From contig JAYUFK010000242.1 in the NCBI GenBank assembly GCA_043739325.1, positions 1 through 12,045 on the forward strand: a stretch of 12,045 bases of DNA, given 5' to 3'. Source of the DNA: Roseiarcus sp043739325. Its GTDB lineage: Bacteria > Pseudomonadota > Alphaproteobacteria > Rhizobiales > Beijerinckiaceae. Positions 6,780 to 12,045 of this stretch are shown one piece after another. Under the pieces are notes generated by a model. That model was not told the DNA's origin and did not search any database. It was given only the letters and a program-made list of their open reading frames with translations. Made by a program: the position numbers and the translations under genes. Each line of letters begins with the position of its first letter. Positions within the stretch are counted from its first letter, which is position 1.

Positions 6780-7262
6780 TTATGCCAACATCGCCTCAAT
6801 ATCCCCGGCGATATCCGCGGGCGCGACAGTAGGGGCGTAGCGCTGCACGTTCATTCCCTCGCGATCGACGAGGAACTTGGTGAAATTCCACTTGATCGCC
6901 TGCGTGCCGAGCAGGCCTGGCGCAACGCTCTTCAGGAATTTGTAGAGCGGGTGAGCGTTTTCGCCGTTGACCTCGATTTTTGCGAACATTGGAAACGTGA
7001 CGCCGAAGCGCGTTTCGCAGAACGTCAGGATTTCCGCCTCGGCGCCGGGCTCCTGATGGCCGAATTGATCGCAGGGAAAGCCGAGCACGACAAGCCCGCG
7101 CTCGCGATAGCGCTGATAGAGTTCTTCGAGGCCGGCATATTGCGGGGTGAAGCCGCATTGGCTGGCGACATTGACGATCAGCATGACCTTGCCGGCGTAG
7201 GCCGCAAGATTTGTCGGCTTGCCGTCAATGCTGGCGACGTCGATTGCGTAAACAGGGCTCAA
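6780..7262 (-). CDS. Glutathione peroxidase family protein
   Basis: A 160-residue thiol peroxidase of the glutathione peroxidase/BtuE family that reduces hydrogen peroxide and organic hydroperoxides with glutathione or thioredoxin. It begins at TTG 7262, giving MSPVYAIDVASIDG; GGGAGG lies 7 bases upstream and no nearby ATG gives a family-like N-terminus. The three signature blocks are present: NVASQCGFTPQY with peroxidatic Cys36 (Cys rather than selenocysteine), GFPCDQFGHQEPG with Gln66, and KWNFTKFLVD with Trp125 and Asn126. Cys82 in LTFCETRFGVTFP is placed like the resolving cysteine of thioredoxin-dependent members, so thioredoxin may be the true reductant. There is no signal peptide, so it should be cytoplasmic. 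It is convergent with the amidohydrolase (14 bases between stops) and divergent from the desaturase-like gene. Confidence 0.93.
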   Translation of the reverse strand: MSPVYAIDVASIDGKPTNLAAYAGKVMLIVNVASQCGFTPQYAGLEELYQRYRERGLVVLGFPCDQFGHQEPGAEAEILTFCETRFGVTFPMFAKIEVNGENAHPLYKFLKSVAPGLLGTQAIKWNFTKFLVDREGMNVQRYAPTVAPADIAGDIEAMLA

Positions 7263-7269
7263 GCAGACG

Positions 7270-7275
7270 CCTCCC
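7270..7275 (-). promoter_or_regulatory. Strong Shine-Dalgarno that decides the TTG start of the peroxidase
   Basis: The minus strand reads GGGAGG followed by 7 bases and then TTG AGC CCT GTT. The near-perfect site and family-length product support initiation at this TTG rather than the distant upstream ATG at 7436. Confidence 0.75.
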
Positions 7276-7299
7276 GAAGGTTTGGCCAATGGCGCGCGA

Positions 7300-7329
7300 T
7301 TGACATCGCGGGCGCCTGCTTCCCTATTG
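7300..7329 (+). promoter_or_regulatory. Candidate sigma-70 promoter for the desaturase-like gene
   Basis: A perfect -35 hexamer TTGACA at 7300-7305 is followed after 18 bases by CTATTG (7324-7329), a fair alphaproteobacterial -10. This would place transcription start about 45 bases before ATG 7381. The -10 is imperfect and the spacing is at the long end. Confidence 0.4.
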
Positions 7330-7380
7330 AACCGCTGGGCGGATCGCCGCAACAAATAATCGCGTGATGGGAGGCTGTCG

Positions 7381-7971
7381 ATGCTGCTGGCGTTTTTCAG
7401 GCATGGCGGCAACGGGATTTTCGCCGCCAGCGTCATTGGCCTGGTTCTGTGGCGATTTCTCGGCGGCCCGGCGCTGCCGATCGCGGGGATCGTCGTCGGC
7501 GCGCTGCTGTTTTATCTCAGCGAATATTCCTGGCGTCGCTTTGCGTTTCATGCGCCCCCCGCGCCGTGGGAATGGATGCGCCGACTGCAACATCGCCTGC
7601 ACTACGACCATCATGCCGAACCGAGCCGGCTCGATCTGCTATTTTTGCCGTGGTGGTTCCTTTTGCCGAATCTGGCCGGAACGGCGGCGCTGGTCTGGCT
7701 TATTCTTGGCGCCGGGTTTGTCGCGCTGATCCTGCTCGGCGTGCTGCTGTCGATCATTCATTACGAATGGGTGCACTATGTCGCGCACATTCCCTATCAG
7801 CCGCGCACGAGCTTTGGCCGCTGGATGAAGCACTATCATCTGCGCCATCACTTCATTAGCGAAAAGCTTTGGTTCGGCGTCAGCAATCCGACTCTCGATG
7901 TGTTGTATCGCACGTACCGCGAGCCCAGGGACGTCGAAAAAAGCGCGACCGTGAGGAAGCTGTATTCGTAA
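7381..7971 (+). CDS. Sterol desaturase / fatty acid hydroxylase family membrane protein
   Basis: A 196-residue integral membrane protein with the histidine clusters of the di-iron fatty acid hydroxylase superfamily: His57 after EYSWRRFA, HRLHYDHH (residues 71-78), HYEWVHYVAH (127-136) and HYHLRHH (151-157). These should bind two irons at the cytoplasmic face and support O2-dependent hydroxylation or desaturation of a lipid. Hydrophobic segments lie at about 12-48 and 88-126, arranged as two hairpins. It is shorter than eukaryotic sterol desaturases but normal for the compact bacterial group that includes carotenoid and fatty-acid hydroxylases. GGGAGG 6 bases before ATG 7381 fixes the start. 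The substrate (fatty acid, hopanoid, sterol or carotenoid) cannot be read from the sequence, and no lipid-pathway gene is nearby. It is convergent with the next gene, with 25 bases between them. Confidence 0.87.
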   Translation: MLLAFFRHGGNGIFAASVIGLVLWRFLGGPALPIAGIVVGALLFYLSEYSWRRFAFHAPPAPWEWMRRLQHRLHYDHHAEPSRLDLLFLPWWFLLPNLAGTAALVWLILGAGFVALILLGVLLSIIHYEWVHYVAHIPYQPRTSFGRWMKHYHLRHHFISEKLWFGVSNPTLDVLYRTYREPRDVEKSATVRKLYS

Positions 7972-7996
7972 CACCGCGGCCCGGATCGCTGGCGTT

Positions 7997-8335
7997 TTAC
8001 GGCGCGGCGATTTGCTGAGCGCTCGGGCGCGCCGTTGATCGAAGTGGATCCATGCAGACGCTGTAGGACGCATCGGCAACGGAGAAGTTGTTGCGAACGG
8101 AGGCTGGAGCATGCGCTCGCGGCGCAAGAGCGGAGGGGCAGGTATAAGTCATGCACACCCCCGCGATGAGTCCATCCGAACTCACGATGTAATGAACGCT
8201 CGACGCCTGCTTCAGGCAATAACCGCTCTCACCGCCTGGCGCGGCGATAGCGCTGCCAGCGGAGGCAATTGCGGCGACGATGGCAATCGTTCCGACTGCG
8301 GCGAGAGCGTGGGCGGTTTTCAAAACCCGGGACAT
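7997..8335 (-). CDS. Small exported cysteine-containing protein of unknown function
   Basis: No family is recognised. The 112-residue product starts at the ATG complementary to 8333-8335, with GGAG 8 bases upstream. Residues 1-32 form a clear Sec signal peptide: basic MSRVLK, a long Ala/Val/Ile core, and AIAA before PGGE as a likely signal peptidase I site. The mature protein of about 80 residues has four cysteines (40, 61, 66, 94), the middle pair as CMTYTC. These could form two disulfides in the periplasm. The tail is Pro/Ala/Arg-rich and low in complexity. The in-frame upstream stretch to 8476 looks unlike a signal sequence and is treated as untranslated leader. It is convergent with the desaturase-like gene. 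The thiol-transfer genes 1.1 kb to the right could act on it, but this is only positional. Confidence 0.68.
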   Translation of the reverse strand: MSRVLKTAHALAAVGTIAIVAAIASAGSAIAAPGGESGYCLKQASSVHYIVSSDGLIAGVCMTYTCPSALAPRAHAPASVRNNFSVADASYSVCMDPLRSTARPSAQQIAAP

Positions 8336-8614
8336 CTCCGAAACTCCGATGCTGTTCTTGGCGAAGCTTGTGCTGGCGTAGATTTCTTGCCGCGATGGAG
8401 AGAACTCGATGACCCGCCACGCCGCTTTCCAGGACATCGGCGCCGACAGATCGGCTATCTCACGCAGTTTTGACACATATGTTGCAATGTTCGATGAAGA
8501 AGCATGTTGAACGCGGGTTAAAGCAGATCGCTAAGTTTGAAGCTTATTCCACGTTAGCGAAACGCCGATAGATTGTTCGAACGCCCGCACCGGCGCGTGA
8601 AAGAATTCCCATTG
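8336..8614. other. Divergent intergenic region between the exported protein and the TauE-like gene
   Basis: This stretch must hold promoters in both directions. A perfect -35-like TTGACA lies at 8470-8475 on the plus strand, but the best -10 at 17 bases (GATGAA) is poor. A 6-base inverted repeat CGCTAA/TTAGCG (8529-8534 and 8554-8559) flanks an AT-richer 19-base spacer and could be an operator. Neither is firm. No gene or RNA is recognised. Confidence 0.3.
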
Positions 8615-9361
8615 ATGCTGACATACGTCCTCCTTTTCCTCGCCGCTCTTTGGGCTGGCGCGCAGAACGCGCTGGCCGGCGGCGGGTCGTTCATCACTTT
8701 GCCTGCGCTCATCTTCACCGGCATGGACGCGCGGGCGGCCAATATCACTTCGACGGTGGCGCTGTTTCCGGCGCAGATCATCACCGGTTACACCGGCCGC
8801 GAGAGCGCCGCGGGCGTGCCTGGGCTTTCGCTGAAGGCGCTGTTCGCGATCAGCGTGGCGGGCGGCGCGGTTGGAGGCCTGATCCTGCTGGCGACGCCGC
8901 CAACTTTCTTCGCCCGGCTTGTTCCCTGGCTCGTATTGTTTGCGACGGTCCTGTTCGCCTGGGGCAGCTTCTTCCGCAAACCGCCGCAACCTGGCGAAGT
9001 CTTTCTGCCGCCGGTCGGCGCAGGGATCACACAGTTCTTCATCGCCATTTATGGCGGATATTTTGGCGGCGGCATCGGATTGTTGATGATGGCGGCGCTG
9101 GCGATGGCGGGGCAGGGCGTGCGCGAGGCCGGCGCCACAAAAAACGTGCTGGCGGGGGTGATTAACACCGCAGCTGTGGCGATGTTCGTGTTTTCGTCCG
9201 ACGTGCTTTGGCTGCAAGTCTTGGTTACGGCGGTGGGCGCGTCGATTGGCGGGCGGGGCGGGGCGCTGATGCTGAAACAAGTGCCGGAATGGGCGCTGAA
9301 GCTGGGTGTGGTGACAATTGGCGCGTTGCTGACGGTCGGTTTGTTCCTGCGAGCGCCGTGA
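8615..9361 (+). CDS. TauE/SafE-family membrane exporter (TSUP)
   Basis: A 248-residue inner-membrane protein with about seven or eight hydrophobic helices. It shows the internal two-fold repeat of the TSUP (DUF81, sulfite exporter TauE/SafE) family. The first copy carries NALAGGGSFITLPAL (about residues 18-32) followed by RAANITSTVALFP. The second carries YGGYFGGGIGLLMMA (146-160) followed by GATKNVLAGVINTAA. Members move small anions such as sulfite, sulfoacetate or related organosulfur compounds, but many have unknown cargo. The start is taken at ATG 8615 (MLTYVLLFLAALWAG), which begins the first membrane helix; the upstream in-frame ATG at 8573 would add a charged leader that does not fit. 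The ribosome binding site is weak (GAAAG). Lying upstream of thiol-redox genes and cysE makes a sulfur compound a reasonable guess. Confidence 0.88.
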   Translation: MLTYVLLFLAALWAGAQNALAGGGSFITLPALIFTGMDARAANITSTVALFPAQIITGYTGRESAAGVPGLSLKALFAISVAGGAVGGLILLATPPTFFARLVPWLVLFATVLFAWGSFFRKPPQPGEVFLPPVGAGITQFFIAIYGGYFGGGIGLLMMAALAMAGQGVREAGATKNVLAGVINTAAVAMFVFSSDVLWLQVLVTAVGASIGGRGGALMLKQVPEWALKLGVVTIGALLTVGLFLRAP

Positions 9362-9463
9362 TCGGCGTTGAAAATTTGACGAGCGATCTGTAACAAGGCG
9401 GCGCTTCATTGCGAATACCTATCGCGCCTGAGCGGCGAGCAATTCTTGCGATCGGAGCCATAA

Positions 9464-9853
9464 ATGTTCTCACGCCGTCTATTTCTTACCTCGAGCGCCG
9501 TCGCGGCAGTTCTGGCGCTGGCTCCGGCTTTAGCCGGGGACGCCCCCTTCAATGCGGCAGCGTTTGATGAAGCCCAGAAAGCCGGCAAGCCAATTCTGAT
9601 TGAAATTCACGCGACCTGGTGCCCGACCTGCAAGGCGCAGGCTCCGATCTTGGGTAAGCTTTTCGCCGATCCGAAGTTCAAGGATATTGTTGCCTTCAAG
9701 GTCGATTTCGACTCGCAAAAGGATCTTCTGCGGCAGTTTGGCGCGCGCATGCAGTCAACGCTCATAGTCTTTAAGGGGCGCGATGAAGTCGGCCGATCGG
9801 TCGGCGACACGAACCTGGATTCGATCGCCGCGTTGCTTGCAAAGGCGGTCTGA
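9464..9853 (+). CDS. Exported thioredoxin-like protein
   Basis: A 129-residue periplasmic thioredoxin-fold protein. The start at ATG 9464 has GGAG 8 bases upstream. The leader SRRLFLTSSAVAAVLALA fits the twin-arginine pattern (SRRxFLx), with likely cleavage after ALA at about residue 24; ordinary Sec export is also possible. The active site is WCPTC (Cys53, Cys56) after ILIEIHA. The family's cis-proline before beta-strand 4 is replaced: the segment reads MQSTLIVFKG, with Ser98 where IPT or TPT is usual. The stop is 5 bases before the CcdA-like gene, so the pair is surely cotranscribed, and CcdA is the likely electron donor. Probable clients are disulfides in periplasmic proteins, for example apocytochrome c or the cysteine-containing exported protein nearby. 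Which client it serves is not shown. Confidence 0.88.
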   Translation: MFSRRLFLTSSAVAAVLALAPALAGDAPFNAAAFDEAQKAGKPILIEIHATWCPTCKAQAPILGKLFADPKFKDIVAFKVDFDSQKDLLRQFGARMQSTLIVFKGRDEVGRSVGDTNLDSIAALLAKAV

Positions 9854-9858
9854 AAGTC

Positions 9859-10575
9859 ATGAGCGCCCTTGGCCTGGCTTTCCTCGCGAGCATCCTGACG
9901 ACGCTGTCGCCCTGCGTTTTGCCGCTGATCCCGGTCGTCGTCGGCGCCGCGGCGGCGGAGCATCGTTATGGGCCGCTGGCGCTGGCCGGCGGGCTCGCGC
10001 TGTCGTTCGTCGCCATCGGGATGTTTGTCGCGACGATCGGCTTTTCGCTGGGCCTTGACGGGGGCGTGTTTCGCGTGACGGCGGCGATTTTGATGGTCGC
10101 CGTCGGCGCGGTGCTGGTGGTTCCCAATCTGCAGACGCGTCTTGCGACGGCGGGCGGTCCGGCGGCCGATTGGGCCGAGCGCCGCCTTGGCGGATTTTCG
10201 ACGGCGGGGCTGCCCGGCCAGTTTGGCGTTGGGCTGCTGCTTGGCGCCGTTTGGAGCCCATGTGTCGGTCCGACTTTGGGCGCCGCTTCGCTGCTCGCGG
10301 CGCAAGGCAAGAACCTCGGCGAAGTCGCGCTGACGATGGTGCTTTTCGGGCTTGGCGCGAGCGCGCCGCTGCTGGCCCTCGGGGTCTTGGCGCGAGAAGC
10401 TTTGATGCGCGTGCGCGGATCGCTGTTCGCATTTGGCAAGACCGCCAAGGCGGCTTTGGGCCTGCTGCTGATCTTGTCGGGCGCGATCATTATCGCTGGC
10501 GCGGACAAAGGCCTCGAGACCGCGTTGGTTAACGCGTCGCCGCAATGGCTGACAGATTTGACGTCGCGTTATTGA
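9859..10575 (+). CDS. CcdA/DsbD-type membrane thiol electron transporter
   Basis: A 238-residue polytopic membrane protein that passes electrons from cytoplasmic thioredoxin across the inner membrane to periplasmic thiol proteins. Its two redox cysteines lie in the paired family motifs: LSPCVLPLIP (Cys19, helix 1) and WSPCVGPTLG (Cys135, helix 4), which mark the internal duplication. About six membrane helices are visible (roughly residues 3-30, 38-64, 70-90, 122-148, 156-176 and 198-215). Length matches CcdA rather than full DsbD, since no periplasmic domains are fused. The start at ATG 9859 lies 5 bases after the thioredoxin-like stop; that protein is therefore the probable periplasmic partner. 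The ribosome binding site is weak, suggesting translational coupling. It may serve cytochrome c maturation, but no ccm gene lies nearby, so a different client is equally possible. Confidence 0.9.
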   Translation: MSALGLAFLASILTTLSPCVLPLIPVVVGAAAAEHRYGPLALAGGLALSFVAIGMFVATIGFSLGLDGGVFRVTAAILMVAVGAVLVVPNLQTRLATAGGPAADWAERRLGGFSTAGLPGQFGVGLLLGAVWSPCVGPTLGAASLLAAQGKNLGEVALTMVLFGLGASAPLLALGVLAREALMRVRGSLFAFGKTAKAALGLLLILSGAIIIAGADKGLETALVNASPQWLTDLTSRY

Positions 10576-10588
10576 CCGCCTCTGGACT

Positions 10589-10617
10589 TTGTCGATGCCC
10601 ACGCCATGTGCTAATCT
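10589..10617 (+). promoter_or_regulatory. Candidate promoter for cysE
   Basis: TTGTCG (10589-10594) and TAATCT (10612-10617) are separated by 17 bases and lie 26 bases before ATG 10644. Both hexamers are partial matches to sigma-70 consensus. The site would give cysE its own start independent of the upstream redox pair. Confidence 0.3.
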
Positions 10618-10643
10618 GGCGCTAGGTTCACCGGGGTTTCTCC

Positions 10644-11474
10644 ATGGCTACCACTTCGCTCGCCCGTGTCGTCGGCGTCGGCCAGACCGATCCGCTGTTC
10701 GCGCGCATCCGCGCCGAGGCGGACGAAGCGGCGCGACTTGAACCGGCATTGGCGGCGTTTCTCATGACCAATATTCTCGGCCATGAGACGTTTGAGGCGG
10801 CGGTGGTGCATCGCGTCGCCTCGCGCCTCGACCAAGGCGTGGTCTCGGGATCGATGATCGCGCAGACCTACAGCGAATATATGGCGCGCGACGGCGCGAT
10901 TGGCGAGGCGTTTCGCGCCGATCTGCTGGCTGTCGCCGATCGCGATCCCGCTTGCGCGCGGATGATCGAACCACTGCTGTATTTCAAGGGTTTTCACGCG
11001 CTGCAAACCTATCGCTTGGCGCATGCGTTGCTGAAGGCGGGCCGCCGAGATTTTGCGCTGTATCTGCAAAGCCGGGCGTCGTCGGTGTTCCAGGTCGACA
11101 TCAATCCGGCCGCGCGCATCGGCAAGGGCATATTCATCGACCACGCCACAGGCGTCGTCATCGGCGAGACCTGCGTGATCGAGGACGAGGTTTCGATCCT
11201 GCAGGGCGTTACCCTCGGCGGCACCGGCAAGGAAACTGGTGACCGGCATCCGAAGATTCGCCATGGCGTGTTGATCGGCGCAGGCGCGAAAATTCTCGGC
11301 AATATCGAAATCGGCCATTGCTCGCGCGTCGCCGCCGGTTCGGTTGTGCTCGCCCCCGTGCCGAACAACAAGACCGTCGCCGGCGTCCCGGCGCGCATTG
11401 TCGGCGAAGCGGGCTGCGCCGAGCCGGGCCGCACGATGAACCAGATCATCGCGGAAAAGCTGGCCGATCAATAG
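10644..11474 (+). CDS. cysE: Serine O-acetyltransferase
   Basis: A 276-residue cytoplasmic enzyme that acetylates L-serine with acetyl-CoA to O-acetylserine, the first committed step of cysteine synthesis. The N-terminal helical domain (about 15-135) carries the family segment LLYFKGFHALQTYRLAH. The C-terminal left-handed beta helix (about 150-255) has hexapeptide repeats, Asp152 in QVDINPAARIG and His167 in IFIDHATGVVIGET as the catalytic pair, then LQGVTLGGTGKE, DRHPKI, HGVLIGAGAKILGNI and AGVPARIVG. Length equals E. coli CysE (273). The start ATG 10644 is preceded by CGGGG about 8 bases upstream. The C-terminus ends EKLADQ and lacks the terminal isoleucine that docks into cysteine synthase (CysK) in well-studied species. 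It is followed by the DUF3126 gene, a neighbourhood recurrent in alphaproteobacteria. Confidence 0.96.
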   Translation: MATTSLARVVGVGQTDPLFARIRAEADEAARLEPALAAFLMTNILGHETFEAAVVHRVASRLDQGVVSGSMIAQTYSEYMARDGAIGEAFRADLLAVADRDPACARMIEPLLYFKGFHALQTYRLAHALLKAGRRDFALYLQSRASSVFQVDINPAARIGKGIFIDHATGVVIGETCVIEDEVSILQGVTLGGTGKETGDRHPKIRHGVLIGAGAKILGNIEIGHCSRVAAGSVVLAPVPNNKTVAGVPARIVGEAGCAEPGRTMNQIIAEKLADQ

Positions 11475-11555
11475 GCTGACGCCGCGCCTTGCGGGCGACA
11501 GGGCTTTCGTGGCAAAGGCACGGCCCTGCAATCGTGCGAACCGGGGCCCCTGCGC

Positions 11556-11951
11556 ATGGACAAGAACGAACTTCTCAAGCTTCAGGCGCATCTGCGACGC
11601 TGCTTTGGCGCGCCGGCAATCAAGGTCGTGCCGAGCTCGCGTTCGGCGGAAAGCGCCGATGTGCACTTCGGCGAGCGCAAGATGGGAACGATAGAGGTCG
11701 ACGATGAAGACGGCGACCGCTCGTTTTCGTTTGAAATGCCGGTCCCCGTCGAGCGCGCAATGTTGCAGGACTATCTGCGCAAGATGTTCGACAATGAGAA
11801 ATTGACGATCTCCGGCCGCCTGAAGAAGACGGACTCGGTCGAACTCAACAACGGCCCGGATTTCCTCGGCATCGTCTCGGCCGACGATCCGGCGGCCAAG
11901 ACCTACACGTTGCAGATGGCGATCCTCGATTTCGATCTCGAGGATCTCTAG
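11556..11951 (+). CDS. DUF3126-family protein with two tandem copies of the domain
   Basis: A 131-residue acidic cytoplasmic protein of unknown biochemical function. The first half (about residues 4-63: LQAHLRRCFGAPAIKVVP, then DDEDGDRSFSFEM) resembles DUF3126, usually a single domain of about 70 residues in alphaproteobacteria. The second half (about 65-131: LQDYLRKMF, FLGIVSADD, YTLQMAILDFDLEDL) aligns with the first over about 60 residues with one gap, and it carries the canonical MAILD-x-DLE ending that the first half lacks. The protein therefore looks like a tandem duplication. There is no signal peptide, membrane segment or obvious catalytic motif, and a single cysteine (Cys16). The start ATG 11556 has only a G-rich upstream stretch as ribosome binding site. 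It follows cysE by 81 bases on the same strand, a common arrangement that suggests a link to cysteine or sulfur metabolism. Confidence 0.85.
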   Translation: MDKNELLKLQAHLRRCFGAPAIKVVPSSRSAESADVHFGERKMGTIEVDDEDGDRSFSFEMPVPVERAMLQDYLRKMFDNEKLTISGRLKKTDSVELNNGPDFLGIVSADDPAAKTYTLQMAILDFDLEDL

Positions 11952-12045
11952 TACCCACTCTCACTGGAGCGCGAGTCGTTCCGGACTGCTGATGCTGGTT
12001 TCCCGATCGCAAGGGATCGACGCATGCCATGTGTCGCGCTTCAAC
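11952..12045. other. Right-edge stretch without a recognised feature
   Basis: The last 94 bases after the DUF3126 stop show no convincing terminator or gene start. A short CGATC/GATCG inverted repeat near 12005-12020 is too small to interpret. Confidence 0.4.

Noticed and set aside
9607..10602. Minus-strand open frame of 331 codons opposite the thioredoxin-like and CcdA-like genes
   Set aside because: It is dominated by Arg, Gln and Ala, has no recognisable family, and spans two well-supported plus-strand genes.
11475..11515. Possible terminator (GCGCC-ttgc-GGGCG) after cysE
   Set aside because: The stem is four or five base pairs with no T-tract, so it does not qualify.
1..12045. CRISPR arrays, tRNA, rRNA or a multi-gene defence island
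   Set aside because: No regularly spaced repeats, no cloverleaf or TTCRANTC-type signal, and no defence gene other than the single MmeI-like enzyme was seen.

Overview
The window is GC-rich, densely coded DNA that reads like an alphaproteobacterium. The best taxonomic clue is a DUF3126 protein directly after cysE, since DUF3126 is essentially an alphaproteobacterial family. Codon use and the G/C-rich palindromic repeat point to Hyphomicrobiales (Rhizobiales), perhaps near Beijerinckiaceae or Methylocystaceae. That finer placement is inference. No tRNA, rRNA, CRISPR array or complete insertion sequence is visible.

Layout. Positions 1-98 are AT-richer and hold no recognisable gene; this is probably a junction with something inserted or rearranged. 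Positions 99-212 look like the severed C-terminal end of malonyl-CoA decarboxylase (matA). An intact malonyl-CoA synthetase (matB-like, 261-1778) follows at operon distance. After a short gap comes a 91-residue protein of unknown function on the minus strand (2002-2277) that carries a textbook DNA sliding-clamp-binding pentapeptide, QLDLF, at its N-terminus. Divergent from it is a large single-chain MmeI-like (type IIL) restriction-modification enzyme (2514-5432). Its target-recognition part is clearly lower in GC than its surroundings, and its C-terminus runs into a palindromic intergenic repeat. That repeat also supplies the ribosome binding site of an 8-oxoguanine deaminase-type amidohydrolase (5434-6765).

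Next are a glutathione peroxidase on the minus strand (6780-7262, TTG start) and, divergently, a small sterol-desaturase/fatty-acid-hydroxylase-family membrane protein (7381-7971). A small exported cysteine-containing protein of unknown function lies on the minus strand (7997-8335). The right-hand third is all plus strand: a TauE/SafE-family exporter (8615-9361), an exported thioredoxin-like protein (9464-9853), a CcdA-type thiol electron transporter (9859-10575), serine O-acetyltransferase (cysE, 10644-11474) and a two-copy DUF3126 protein (11556-11951).

How they fit together. The thioredoxin-like protein and the CcdA-like protein are separated by 5 bases and probably form one route that carries reductant from cytoplasm to periplasm. 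With the exporter, cysE and the glutathione peroxidase, the right half has a loose sulfur/thiol theme. The oxidised-purine deaminase and the peroxidase both suit an oxidative-damage role. The least ordinary parts are the truncated matA, the clamp-motif protein beside the restriction-modification enzyme, and the readthrough of that enzyme into a repeat. No complete new multi-gene defence system can be demonstrated here.
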